Positions 54,248 through 62,880 of a stretch of DNA of 64,000 nt are shown piece by piece (the stretch's first letter is position 1; every line of letters begins with the position of its first letter). This DNA is from Brevibacterium sanguinis. Its GTDB lineage: Bacteria > Actinomycetota > Actinomycetes > Actinomycetales > Brevibacteriaceae. The notes beneath the pieces were generated by a model that was not told the origin of the DNA, made no database searches, and was given only the letters and a program-made list of their open reading frames with translations. The stretch spans positions 62,001 to 126,000 of the forward strand of contig NZ_QNSB01000002.1 of assembly GCF_003315415.1 (NCBI RefSeq), in the 5' to 3' direction. The position numbers were made by a program, and so were the translations under genes.

Positions 54248-54270
54248 GACCTTCGCACAGTGTCAAGGTC
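54248..54270 (-). promoter_or_regulatory. MerR-type operator and promoter of the HEAT protein gene
   Basis: AAGGTC and GACCTT form an inverted repeat with an 11-nt spacer (54248-54253 and 54265-54270). On the minus strand it reads TTGACC then the dyad; a TTGACC -35 box (54272-54267) and TTGAGT 19 nt later mimic the long-spaced promoters that MerR proteins activate. It lies 14 nt before the HEAT gene ATG. Confidence 0.6.
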
Positions 54271-54325
54271 AAGCGGCGGGCAGGAGATCAGTGCACCGAT
54301 CGCTCCGAAAGCCGGTCAGCCGCCC

Positions 54326-54331
54326 TAGAAT
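54326..54331 (+). promoter_or_regulatory. -10 box of the GyrI-like gene
   Basis: TAGAAT lies 29 nt before the ATG at 54361; CGGAGA is a ribosome binding site 7 nt before the ATG. Confidence 0.5.
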
Positions 54332-54360
54332 CGGGTCACACCCGCCGAGCGGAGATTGAC

Positions 54361-54984
54361 ATGGAGAAGATCGACCTCAAGAAGGCGCTGCCCGACTACA
54401 CGGCGAAGACCGGCGTCTTCTCCGTGATCGACATCCCCGACCGGCACTACCTCATGATCGACGGGCACGGCGATCCGAACACCTCACCGGAGTTCGCCTC
54501 GGCCGTCGCCGCCCTCTACCCACTCGCCTACGCGCTCAAGTTCCTCAGCAAGCGGGAGCTCGGCCGCGATCATGTCGTGCCGCCGCTCGAGGGACTGTGG
54601 TGGGCGGAGGACATGAGCGTCTTCACGAGTGCCCGCGACAAGTCGAGCTGGGACTTCACGCTCATGCTCCTCGTCCCCGACTGGCTCGGCGCCGATGATG
54701 TCGCCACCGCCGCCGCGGAGGTGGCCGGGAAGAAGGAGGTCCCCCGCCTCGGTGAGGTCCGATTCTCGACGCTGCGCGAGGGCACGTGCGTCCAGACCCT
54801 GCACATCGGCCCCTTCGACGCCGAGTCGGCGGTGCTCGACCGGATGCACCACGAGGTGGTCCCGGCCGCGGGGTTCGAGCTGACCGGCCGCCACCACGAG
54901 ATCTACCTCAGCGATCTGCGCCGGGCGGCCCCGGAGAAGCTGCGGACGATTCTCCGCCAGCCGGTGCGTCCGATCGTCCGATGA
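54361..54984 (+). CDS. GyrI-like small-molecule-binding protein
   Basis: A 207-residue stand-alone GyrI-like domain (SRPBCC-unrelated, AraC/BmrR effector fold). Seen: IDIPDRHYLMIDGHGDPN near the start, LEGLWWAEDM, and LREGTCVQTLHIGPFDAES toward the end, the ligand pocket region. In other regulators this domain is fused to MerR or AraC DNA-binding domains; here it is free and divergent from the HEAT/MerR-HEAT genes, so it may serve them or a broader detoxification role. Confidence 0.85.
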   Translation: MEKIDLKKALPDYTAKTGVFSVIDIPDRHYLMIDGHGDPNTSPEFASAVAALYPLAYALKFLSKRELGRDHVVPPLEGLWWAEDMSVFTSARDKSSWDFTLMLLVPDWLGADDVATAAAEVAGKKEVPRLGEVRFSTLREGTCVQTLHIGPFDAESAVLDRMHHEVVPAAGFELTGRHHEIYLSDLRRAAPEKLRTILRQPVRPIVR

Positions 54985-55048
54985 CCGCGCCCGAGCGAGA
55001 GACGCCGGAGTCGGCCGCGGCTGGGCCGGGCGAGCAGGAGGGCGCGAT

Positions 55049-55300
55049 TCAGCCCTCTCCCGTCCACTGCCCCGTCACCGGTGCGGTGCCCTGCGGCGTC
55101 GCCGGTGGGCTCGATCCGATGCCCGAGCCCGGGCTGAGCTCGGGATCCTGGACCGGGATGTCGGCGCTCAGCCCGAGCCCGACGACGAAGAGGACGCCGA
55201 CGAGGACCAGCATGAGGATCCCGCCGACGACGAGGGTGATCAGCGCGACGGCACAGCCGAATGCGGGCGGACGAGCCTGCCGACGAGCGAAGAGGACCAT
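55049..55300 (-). CDS. Small membrane protein
   Basis: An 83-residue protein with a basic start (FARRQARPPAFG), one long hydrophobic helix (about residues 14-46) and a short Pro/Gly/Ser-rich outer tail. No family recognised. A TAGGAT -10 box at 55312-55307 on the minus strand lies 6 nt before the ATG, which supports a real leaderless gene. It is convergent with the GyrI-like gene. Confidence 0.62.
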   Translation of the reverse strand: MVLFARRQARPPAFGCAVALITLVVGGILMLVLVGVLFVVGLGLSADIPVQDPELSPGSGIGSSPPATPQGTAPVTGQWTGEG

Positions 55301-55472
55301 GAGGAGATCCTAGACGCACAGTCGGGACATCCGGCACCGATGACGGTGCCCCGGTCATGCTCGATGACACCCTGATCTGCGACGATGAGGATCGTGCGGT
55401 TTCGATGCCGTGTGGGCGGCACCACGGCGTGGACTCACGAATCCCCCAGTTCGTTGTCGTATCGTGACATTC

Positions 55473-56060
55473 ATGCCTCACCAGACTCATCGACGCCAGG
55501 GCCCTCGGTCCGTGCTCCTCGGCGCCCTGATCGGCCTGGGGGCGGCGATCACAGCACTGCTGGTCGCCGCCGTCGTCATCGTCAACGCTCCCGTGTCCTT
55601 CGGGTCGACCGCGATCAGGCAGGTGCAGATGGCCACGGTCAATCAGCTCACCGCACAGCAGATCGAGCATGCCCGGCTCATCATCGCCGTCGGCCGCGGC
55701 GGCGGCTTCGACGACCAGGCGATCCGGATCGCTCTCATGACCGCGCTCCAGGAATCCTCGCTGCGCAACCTCGAGCACGGCGACCGGGACTCCGTCGGGC
55801 TGTTCCAGCAGCGGCCCTCTCAGGGATGGGGCGAGCCGGGGGAGCTCACCGATCCCGTGTTCGCCACGAAGTCTTTCTACGGGATCAACCCGGAGGTGGA
55901 GAATCCCGGGCTCGACCAGATCGAGGGATGGCAGTCGATGACGGAGACCGAGGCCGCGCAGGCGGTCCAGCGTTCGGCGCTGCCCGACGCCTACCAGCAG
56001 TGGAAGGACCTCGCGCAGGACCTCATCAACTCCCAGGACGACGTCGAGGCGATGCACTGA
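55473..56060 (+). CDS. Secreted/anchored transglycosylase-like protein
   Basis: A 195-residue protein with one N-terminal membrane helix (about residues 15-40) and a small outer domain. It has ALMTALQESSLRNLEHGDRDSVG followed by LFQQRPSQGWG, a pattern common in actinobacterial proteins that resemble lytic transglycosylases. A glutamate in ALQESS could be catalytic. TATCGT lies 7 nt before the ATG, suggesting a leaderless message. No link to the neighbour genes is seen. The enzymatic role is not certain. Confidence 0.68.
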   Translation: MPHQTHRRQGPRSVLLGALIGLGAAITALLVAAVVIVNAPVSFGSTAIRQVQMATVNQLTAQQIEHARLIIAVGRGGGFDDQAIRIALMTALQESSLRNLEHGDRDSVGLFQQRPSQGWGEPGELTDPVFATKSFYGINPEVENPGLDQIEGWQSMTETEAAQAVQRSALPDAYQQWKDLAQDLINSQDDVEAMH

Positions 56061-56137
56061 GCGGATCGCCGGGAGCCGACGTGCGATCGGCCTCGGCACG
56101 GCACCCCGAGCCGATCCGCCGGGAGCCGCGGTTCCGG

Positions 56138-56143
56138 TACTCT
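56138..56143 (+). promoter_or_regulatory. -10 box of the ArsR-family gene
   Basis: TACTCT lies 6 nt before the ATG at 56150, without a ribosome binding site between. Confidence 0.4.
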
Positions 56144-56149
56144 CTTCCC

Positions 56150-56509
56150 ATGGCCTCCACTGAAGATCCTGCCCCGGTCAGCGCCGATGTCGAAGCACTC
56201 CTGCGCAACCCCGAGGGCAATCTCGAGGCCATCTCCGAGACCGCCGACCTGTTCAAGGCCCTGGCGACCCCCTCGCGGCTGAAGATGCTGCTCGTCCTCG
56301 CCCACGGCGAGGCGACGGTCACCCACATCGTCGAGTCGACGGGCCTGTCCCAGCCGCTGGTGTCCCAGCACCTGAAGTTCCTGCGCGGGCTCCACCTCGT
56401 CGGGGTCAACCGCATCGGACGCGAGGCCTACTACTCGCTCAAGGACGACCACGTCGCGCACATCATCCTCGACGCCCTGGCCCACACCGTCGAGCTGCAC
56501 GAGCACTGA
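56150..56509 (+). CDS. ArsR/SmtB-family metal-responsive regulator
   Basis: A 119-residue winged-helix repressor. DNA-binding part: LFKALATPSRLKMLLVL and STGLSQPLVSQHLKFLRG. The final helix has Asp99, His101, His112 and Glu115 (DDHVAHIILDALAHTVELH), matching the alpha-5 metal site DXHX10HX2(E/H) of SmtB and CzrA, which senses Zn or similar. It would leave DNA when metal binds. Convergent with the EamA gene, it has no obvious target in the window. Confidence 0.88.
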   Translation: MASTEDPAPVSADVEALLRNPEGNLEAISETADLFKALATPSRLKMLLVLAHGEATVTHIVESTGLSQPLVSQHLKFLRGLHLVGVNRIGREAYYSLKDDHVAHIILDALAHTVELHEH

Positions 56510-56513
56510 CGCC

Positions 56514-57452
56514 TCATCGCCTGCGCTTCAGCGCCTCCGGTCCGCCGCCGAGGGCCCACACGATCCCTGCGACGAGGACCGCCCCGATCCACTGCGCCGG
56601 CTGCATCCGCTCCCCGGCGACGAGGGACCCGAGCACGACGGCCGACAGCGGCTGGAGCAGCATCAGTGCGGCGGTGCGGGAGACCGGCACGTGCGGGCTG
56701 CAGAAGCTCAGCAGCACCCACGACAGGGCCTGTCCGAAGATCGCCAGCGCCACCATCCACGCCCACCCGTCGACACCGAGGTCGAAGTCGAGCCCGCCGA
56801 ACGCGACGCCCGCGATCGCGGTCATCACCCCCGCCGACACCGTGCCCACCGCCACGGGCGTGACGACGAACGTCGGGGCCAGTCGGCGGCAGTGGTGGAT
56901 GCCGAAGATGTAGACACCGTAGAGCACCCCGGACAGGACGCCGAGGATCGCGCCGCGGGTGGGGTTGTCGGCCGTGACGTCGGCTCCGAGGACTCCCCCG
57001 GTGAGCAGCATGCCGACGATCATCACCGGGACGCAGACGATGAAGAGCAGCCCCGGCCGTGACCCTCCGAGCGCCCAGACCAGGGCCGGGAAGACGATGA
57101 CCTGGACGCTGATGAGAACCGTCGAGACGCCGACACCGGCGTCGAGCACGCTCTGGGCCCACAGCACGTAGTCGAGGCCGAGCGCGACTCCGGAGCAGAG
57201 GGTGACGATCGTCGCCCTCTGCGGCAGCCTGCCCCGTCGCCTCAGCTCGCCGAGGACCAGGGGCGCGAGGGCGAGGACCGCGATCCAGCAGCGGAGGAAC
57301 GCCGCGGTGGGAGCGGTGGCATCGGCGAGGATGACGAACAGTCCCGAGGCACCGAGGAAGATCGCCGAGGCGATGACCCCGAACGTCGCCGTCCCCGGCG
57401 ACAGGGGCCTCCGCCGGGGACCACCGGTGGGGGTAGGAGGCTCAGCGGTCAT
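56514..57452 (-). CDS. EamA/DMT family transporter
   Basis: A 312-residue transporter with 10 helices in two EamA halves: the first starts FGVIASAIFLGASGLFVILA, the second GAILGVLSGVLYGVYIFGIH. Such proteins export amino acids or metabolites. The ATG at 57452 overlaps the upstream aminotransferase stop by 4 nt, so the pair is coupled: the exporter may remove a product of the aminotransferase, such as an amino acid. Confidence 0.87.
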   Translation of the reverse strand: MTAEPPTPTGGPRRRPLSPGTATFGVIASAIFLGASGLFVILADATAPTAAFLRCWIAVLALAPLVLGELRRRGRLPQRATIVTLCSGVALGLDYVLWAQSVLDAGVGVSTVLISVQVIVFPALVWALGGSRPGLLFIVCVPVMIVGMLLTGGVLGADVTADNPTRGAILGVLSGVLYGVYIFGIHHCRRLAPTFVVTPVAVGTVSAGVMTAIAGVAFGGLDFDLGVDGWAWMVALAIFGQALSWVLLSFCSPHVPVSRTAALMLLQPLSAVVLGSLVAGERMQPAQWIGAVLVAGIVWALGGGPEALKRRR

Positions 57453-58630
57453 CTCAGGTGATCGAGGATGCGGTCGATCGCCTCGGCGGTCCGCTCCGCA
57501 CCGACGGCCAGGGACAGGCGCACCGACTGCGGGCCGTGGACGGAGTCGAAGTCGTCGCCCGGGGCCAGGGCGACCCCGGTCGCCTCGAGCAGGTCGGAGC
57601 ACCACTGCGCCGAGGTGGCCGTCCCCGATCGTGCCAGGAGGTCGTCGATGCGCGCGTACATGTAGAAGGCGCCGTCGGGCGGGGCCATGCCGGTGAACCC
57701 GAGGTCGGCGGTCGCGTCGAGGACATGGTCGCGGGCGCGGGCGAACGAGGCCACCGCCGCCTCGCACTCGGCGTAGGACTCCGGCTCGAAGGCCGCGACC
57801 GCGGCGTGCTGGGCCGGCACCGGGGCGCACAGGGCGAGGTTGCCGGCGACGTTGCGGGCCGCGTCGAGGAGGTGCTCGGGGAGGATCGCCCAGCCCAGTC
57901 GCCAACCGGTCATCGCCCAGTACTTCGAGAACGACGAGATGACGATCGCGTCGTCGTCGTGGGCGAGCGCGGTCTCCCCGCGCGTGCCGATGTAGCTGAT
58001 CCCGTGGTAGATCTCGTCGGAGATCACCTGCACGCCGTGCTCACGGCACCAGGCGACGAGCTCGCCGAGGTGCTCCGCGGAGATCATCGTCCCCGTCGGG
58101 TTCGCCGGCGAGGCGAGCATGAGGCCGGCCAGCGGGGCCTCGGCGTGGGCCGCGTCGAGGAGGTCGACGGTCGGCTGGAAACCGGTCTCGGCACCGCAGT
58201 CGAGTTCGACGACCTCGCAGTCGAGGGCGGCGAGGATGTTCTTGTACGCGCCGTAGCCGGGGCGGGCCAGCGCCACCCGCCCGCCCGCGTCGAAGCAGGT
58301 GAGGAACGCGATCTGGAATGCTCCCGACGAGCCGGTGGTGATGGCGACGCGATCCGCGGGAACGTCGAGGCCGTACCAGTCGCGGTAGTGGGAGGCGATC
58401 GCCTCCCGCAGCTCGGGGATGCCGAAGATCGCCGAGTAGCCGAGGTCGGTGCCGTCGGTGAGGACCTCCGCGGCTCTCCTGCGCACGGCCGCCGGCGCCC
58501 CTTGGGTGGGCTCGCCCAGGCACATGGCGATCGTGTCACGACCCTCGCTGCGCAGCTGCTGCACGCGGGCGACGATGCCCATGGCCGCGAACGGTTCGAC
58601 GAGCCCGGCGCGGGCGGAGATGCGGCTCAC
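57449..58630 (-). CDS. Class I/II aminotransferase
   Basis: A 393-residue PLP enzyme of fold type I, like aspartate/methionine/aromatic aminotransferases. Seen: VAITTGSSGAFQIAFL, ASPANPTGTMIS, the Asp-Tyr ISDEIYHGISY, the PLP lysine in SSFSKYWAMTGWRLGW, and the substrate arginine near QSVRLSLA. The GTG at 58630 is chosen because GGGGGTGG lies 5 nt upstream; GTG at 58639 is possible. Coupled with the EamA transporter. Confidence 0.88.
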   Translation of the reverse strand: MSRISARAGLVEPFAAMGIVARVQQLRSEGRDTIAMCLGEPTQGAPAAVRRRAAEVLTDGTDLGYSAIFGIPELREAIASHYRDWYGLDVPADRVAITTGSSGAFQIAFLTCFDAGGRVALARPGYGAYKNILAALDCEVVELDCGAETGFQPTVDLLDAAHAEAPLAGLMLASPANPTGTMISAEHLGELVAWCREHGVQVISDEIYHGISYIGTRGETALAHDDDAIVISSFSKYWAMTGWRLGWAILPEHLLDAARNVAGNLALCAPVPAQHAAVAAFEPESYAECEAAVASFARARDHVLDATADLGFTGMAPPDGAFYMYARIDDLLARSGTATSAQWCSDLLEATGVALAPGDDFDSVHGPQSVRLSLAVGAERTAEAIDRILDHLR

Positions 58631-58659
58631 GACGACCACCCCCGTGTCATGGTCTGACC

Positions 58660-58740
58660 TGGGCCGAGCCCGGGAATGTCGGGGTCGAGCCCTGGACCGC
58701 CGGGGTCTCGTCCGGGACCGCGGGTCGAACGGATGTCGTC
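58660..58740. repeat. Degenerate repeats of about 21 bp
   Basis: Units TGGGCCGAGCCCGGGAATGTC, GGGGTCGAGCCCTGGACCGC and GGGGTCTCGTCCGGGACCGC follow one another from 58660, with a fading fourth. They lie between the aminotransferase and cupin genes. Confidence 0.5.
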
Positions 58741-58911
58741 GGCCGCCTCGGCGGGGCCTGCGAAGGAATGGCGCATGCCGCTCATGCTATCGGCCGCGCC
58801 CTCTGCCCGCAGGCAGCGGGACAGGGTCTGCCGGAGGACGGCGTGGACCGTGCCGCGTGCCCGGTCTAAGGTGAGAGTGCCCGGATCGCGAGCATCGAAG
58901 GAGATCAGATC

Positions 58912-59265
58912 GTGAATGCAGACGCCCACGAGCCCGCCCCCGCGGGCCGCCCCGACGCCGGCGACACGGATGGCCACGAGTCCCCGGGGTCGACGGGAGA
59001 GGTCCAGCTCGACAACGGGATATTCCGGGTGACGAAGTGGACGATCGACCCCGGCGGCCGCATCCCCATGCACCGGCACGATCACGAGTACGTCGTCGTG
59101 CCCCTCGTCACGGCGGCGATGCACGTGAGGAACGCGGACGGGACCGAGACCGTCGCCGAGCTCGCCACGGGCGCCAGCTACACGCGCCCGGCGGGAAGCG
59201 AGCACGAGGTGTCCAACCCGGGCGATGACCCGGTCGTCTTCGTCGAGGTCGAGAGGCTCTCATGA
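58912..59265 (+). CDS. Cupin-domain protein
   Basis: A 117-residue single-domain cupin. Metal-binding motif 1: PMHRHDHEYVVVPLV near residue 53; motif 2: the terminal PAGSEHEVSN. The first 25 residues are acidic and disordered. AAGGAGA lies before the GTG. The stop overlaps the ATG of the MBL-fold gene, so both are coupled. The function is unknown; small cupins often bind a metabolite or catalyse isomerisation. Confidence 0.82.
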   Translation: MNADAHEPAPAGRPDAGDTDGHESPGSTGEVQLDNGIFRVTKWTIDPGGRIPMHRHDHEYVVVPLVTAAMHVRNADGTETVAELATGASYTRPAGSEHEVSNPGDDPVVFVEVERLS

Positions 59266-60116
59266 GCGAACAGCCGCCGGACGCAGCGGATGCGGCGCCG
59301 ATCGTCCAGTGCGCCGTGTGCGGGGTCGAACGCGACGCCGGCGACCTGCCCGAGCTCTGCCCGATCTGCGCCGACGAACGCCAGTACCTGGCCCCGGACC
59401 GGCGGCAGACGTGGGTGCGGTGGGAGGACTTCGCCGGAGAGATCGACGTCGTCGAGCGCGAACCGGGACTGTGGGGCCTCGACGTCAGCGGCGGAGTCGG
59501 CATCGGCCAGCAGGCGAAGGTCATCGTCACCGACGCAGGGACCGTCATGGTCGACGTCCCCGCCGCCATCACCGCCGAGGCGGTCGCCGCGGTCCGTGCC
59601 CTCGGGCCGATGCGCGCGATCATCCCCACCCATCCGCACATGTTCGGCGTCCAGTCCCTGTGGTCACAGGCCCTGGGAGGAGTCGACGTCCTCGTCTCCG
59701 CCGCGGACTCGGGCTGGCTCGGACACCGTCCCGCTCTGCTCCTCGAATGGTCGGGGACCATCGAGCCCGTGCCCGGGATCCGCGCCTCGCAGCCCGGCGG
59801 CCACTTCCCGGGCAGCGCCGTCGTCCACTGGGCGGCAGCCGACGGTGCGGGAGTGCTGCTCGCCGGGGACACGATGCTCGTCAACCCGGACCGCCGGACG
59901 GTGTCATTCATGCGCTCCTACCCGAACCGGCTGCCGCTCTCGGGAGCGGTCGCGGAGCGGATCGCCGCCCATGTCGCCCGCTACGACTTCGAGCGGCTCT
60001 ACTCCAACTTCGTCCCCCACCTCGGCGAGGAGGCGAAGCAGAGGGTGAGCGACTCGGCCCGGCGTCACGCGGCCTGGACGCGCGGCGACTTCGACCACCT
60101 CACGGGCGAGGGCTGA
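59262..60116 (+). CDS. MBL-fold protein with N-terminal zinc knuckle
   Basis: A 284-residue protein. An N-terminal rubredoxin-like zinc knuckle with four cysteines (CAVCG and CPICA, about residues 17-36) is joined to a metallo-beta-lactamase fold. The HxHxDH motif is reduced to PTHPHMFGV near residue 125: the first two His remain, but the Asp and last His are gone. LLAGDTML and the final NFVPHLGEE keep other ligands. The metal centre and activity may be altered. Coupled to the cupin gene. Confidence 0.8.
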   Translation: MSEQPPDAADAAPIVQCAVCGVERDAGDLPELCPICADERQYLAPDRRQTWVRWEDFAGEIDVVEREPGLWGLDVSGGVGIGQQAKVIVTDAGTVMVDVPAAITAEAVAAVRALGPMRAIIPTHPHMFGVQSLWSQALGGVDVLVSAADSGWLGHRPALLLEWSGTIEPVPGIRASQPGGHFPGSAVVHWAAADGAGVLLAGDTMLVNPDRRTVSFMRSYPNRLPLSGAVAERIAAHVARYDFERLYSNFVPHLGEEAKQRVSDSARRHAAWTRGDFDHLTGEG

Positions 60117-60185
60117 GCAGGAGCTCCCGGAGCCGACCGGCCACCCCGTGCGACGGCGGGACCGAGCAGGCGACTCCTGCGATCC

Positions 60186-61664
60186 TCAGGCCCTGACATC
60201 CCACGTGTGGACGGGACGGCCGCTCGCCTGGTTCTCGAGGTACCTCTCGAGCATCCGCTTGAGGGCCTCACGCCGCTGCGGCGACTCGGGAGCGGAACCG
60301 GGGGCCAGCTCGTCGAGCATCCGCAGCTGCCAGGTCGCACCATTGGCCCGGCCGTGCGCCCGACCCTCGATGATCGACAGGTACTCCTCGATGAGATCGT
60401 TGTCGATGCCGAGCCGGCTCAGACCCCGCCTGGCCTGCGGGATGAGGACGTCGATGACGAGGTCCGCGACGTCGATGTGCCCGATCTTCGGCCATTTCAC
60501 CCGGGCGAGGATTCCGTCGCGGGCCGCGTGGAAGAAGTTCTCCTCCGCCTCGGCGAACGACATCCGCGACCACACCGGTCGATTCTCCCCGACGAGGAAC
60601 TCGGCCAGCCCGTAGTAGAAGGCGGCGTCGGCGACCATGTCGACCGGGGTCGGCCCCGCCGGGAGCAGCCGGTTCTCCACCCGGATATGGGCGCCGTTGT
60701 CGCCCGAGTTGTAGATCGGCCGGTTCCACCGCCACACGGTCCCGTTGTGGAGCACGAGCTCGAAGAGCTTCGGCGCATCGGCCTCGGTGAACTCGACGAA
60801 GTCCTTCGTCTCTGGCAGCAGCGGCGGGAAGTAGCGGACGTTCTCCTCGAAGAGGTCGAACACCGAGGTGATCCACCGCTCGCCGAACCACACCCGCGGC
60901 CGCACCCCCTGGTTGACGAGCTCGGGGGTGCGGGTGTCGATCGATTGCGTGAAGACCGGGATCCGGGATTCGTGCCAGAGCCGGTGGCCGAGGAACAGGG
61001 GCGAGTTCGCGCTCATCGCCACCTGCGCCGCGGCGATCGCCTGGGAGGCGTTCCACGCCTCGGCGAACCTGTTCGGGGCCACCTGCAGGTGCAGCTGCAT
61101 CGAGGTGCACGAGGCCTCGGGTGCGATGTCGGAGAACTCCCGCCGGTAGGTCTCCTCCCCCGCGAGCTCGATGCGGACGTACTCGCCGCGGGCGTCGATG
61201 ACGGAGTTGCTCAGCGCCGCGTACCGGTTCTCCTCGGTCATCCAGCCCTCGGCCTCGAGGAACTCGGTGGTCAGGGTGGGCAGGGTCCCGATCGCGGCGA
61301 TCCGCAGCCCCTCCGCCTCGGCGGCGGACTGGGCCCGCCGGAGGCGGTCGGCGACTCCCCGCTCAAGGGTCTTGAGCCCCTGACCGGCGACCTGGAGCAC
61401 CGGATGATTGAGCTCGAGGTTGAACGCGCCGATCTCCGTCTGGTACTCATCGCCGAGGTGGGCGAGGACGTCGGTGTTGTTCCGGCTCGGCCGGCCGTCG
61501 GCGTCGATGAGGTTGAGCTCGAGTTCGAGGCCGATCGTGCCCGCGGAGCGGAACTCCGCATGGCGCAGGTACGTGTCGAAGAGCTCGAGGTTCTCCGCCA
61601 GCTTCTCACGGTACTGCGTCCGCTCCTCGGGCGTGTACCGCCTCGAGTTCACTGCTTCACCCAT
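60186..61664 (-). CDS. Glutamate-cysteine ligase family 2 (GCS2) protein
   Basis: A 492-residue GCS2 protein. Seen: TIGLELELNLIDADG near residue 43, IGAFNLELNHP, the CTSMQLHLQVAP strand, and GDNGAHIRVENRLLPAGPT. The family joins glutamate with cysteine or similar amines in an ATP-dependent way, but actinobacterial members are diverse, and the cell likely makes mycothiol instead of glutathione. The substrate is therefore uncertain. Divergent from the leaderless M20 gene. Confidence 0.88.
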   Translation of the reverse strand: MGEAVNSRRYTPEERTQYREKLAENLELFDTYLRHAEFRSAGTIGLELELNLIDADGRPSRNNTDVLAHLGDEYQTEIGAFNLELNHPVLQVAGQGLKTLERGVADRLRRAQSAAEAEGLRIAAIGTLPTLTTEFLEAEGWMTEENRYAALSNSVIDARGEYVRIELAGEETYRREFSDIAPEASCTSMQLHLQVAPNRFAEAWNASQAIAAAQVAMSANSPLFLGHRLWHESRIPVFTQSIDTRTPELVNQGVRPRVWFGERWITSVFDLFEENVRYFPPLLPETKDFVEFTEADAPKLFELVLHNGTVWRWNRPIYNSGDNGAHIRVENRLLPAGPTPVDMVADAAFYYGLAEFLVGENRPVWSRMSFAEAEENFFHAARDGILARVKWPKIGHIDVADLVIDVLIPQARRGLSRLGIDNDLIEEYLSIIEGRAHGRANGATWQLRMLDELAPGSAPESPQRREALKRMLERYLENQASGRPVHTWDVRA

Positions 61665-61700
61665 GGTCCAAGCAAACCACAGACCGGCTCCCGCGGGCGA

Positions 61701-61706
61701 TAGAAT
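61701..61706 (+). promoter_or_regulatory. -10 box for a leaderless M20 transcript
   Basis: TAGAAT ends 6 nt before the ATG at 61713 with no ribosome binding site between. Confidence 0.6.
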
Positions 61707-61712
61707 CCCACC

Positions 61713-62870
61713 ATGTCGACCTCATTGACCGCAGACCTCGTCCGCTCCGCGACCGATCGCCTCCCCCAGATCCTCGCCGATCTCGAACGCGTCATCTCCG
61801 TCGAGACCCCGTCGCACGACAAGACGGCCGTGGCCCGCGGCGCCGCGGACTTCGCCGCGCTCCTGAAGGAGCGCCTCGGCGCCGAGGCCGAGCTCATCAC
61901 CGTCGACGGCACGACCCACGTGCGGCTGCGCTTCGGCACCGGGCCCGCCCGTGTCGTCCTCGTCAACCACCAGGACACCGTCTGGCCGCACGGGACACTC
62001 GACCGGATCCCGTTCTCCACCGCCGACGGCCTCGTCCGCGGACCCGGCTGCTTCGACATGCTCACCGGGGCGATCATGAGCATCCACGCGACCGCGATCC
62101 TCGGCGAGCACCTCGGCGAGGCCGCCCTCGACGGGCTCTCGATCCTCATCACCGGCGATGAGGAGATCGGATCCGTGACATCCTCGGAGCTCATCCGCGC
62201 CGAGGCGGCCGAGGCGCGAGCCGTCTACGTCATGGAGGCGAGCGCGGGCGGAGCGCTCAAGCTCGAACGCAAGGGCACATCGATGTACACGCTCGTCTTC
62301 CGGGGCAGGGCCTCCCACGCGGGACTGGAGCCGGAGAAGGGGATCAACGCCGGCATGGCGCTGGCGCTCACGCTGCCGGCGGTCGCGGACATCGCCGACG
62401 CCGAGGCGGGCACGACCGTGGTCCCGACCGTGATCAGCGCGGGAACGACGACGAACACGGTCCCCGCCGAGGCGCACGTCGATATCGACGTCCGCGCCCG
62501 GACCGCGGCCGAGCTCGAGCGCGTCGACGCCGCGATCCGGACTCTCGCGACCCGCCCGCCGCTCGAGGGCTCGTCGGTCGAGGTGCTCGGCGGGATCAAC
62601 CGTCCGCCCTTCGAGCCGGAGCGCTCGGCCGGCCTCTTCGACCGGGCCGTCGCCCTGGCCGCGGACCTCGGCATCGCCGCGCCCACCGGGGTCGCCGTCG
62701 GCGGCGCCTCCGACGGGAACTTCACCGCCGGTGACGGGATCGCGACCCTCGACGGGCTCGGCGCGGTCGGCGACGGCGCGCACGCCGAGCACGAGCACGC
62801 CGTCATCGACGAGATCCCGCCGCGCACGGCGCTGCTCGCCGCCCTCATCGCCGACCAGCTCGGAGCCTGA
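61713..62870 (+). CDS. M20 family metallopeptidase (carboxypeptidase G2-like)
   Basis: A 385-residue zinc peptidase. Seen: RFGTGPARVVLVNHQDTVWP with the first metal His and Asp, RGPGCFDMLTGAI, LITGDEEIGS with the catalytic Glu-Glu, the FRGRASHAGLEPEKGINA dimer domain, and the terminal GDGAHAEHEHAV. It cleaves a C-terminal glutamate or similar from small peptides or folates. The -10 box 6 nt before the ATG suggests a leaderless message. No operon partner is visible. Confidence 0.9.
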   Translation: MSTSLTADLVRSATDRLPQILADLERVISVETPSHDKTAVARGAADFAALLKERLGAEAELITVDGTTHVRLRFGTGPARVVLVNHQDTVWPHGTLDRIPFSTADGLVRGPGCFDMLTGAIMSIHATAILGEHLGEAALDGLSILITGDEEIGSVTSSELIRAEAAEARAVYVMEASAGGALKLERKGTSMYTLVFRGRASHAGLEPEKGINAGMALALTLPAVADIADAEAGTTVVPTVISAGTTTNTVPAEAHVDIDVRARTAAELERVDAAIRTLATRPPLEGSSVEVLGGINRPPFEPERSAGLFDRAVALAADLGIAAPTGVAVGGASDGNFTAGDGIATLDGLGAVGDGAHAEHEHAVIDEIPPRTALLAALIADQLGA

Positions 62871-62880
62871 GGAGGGCGGC

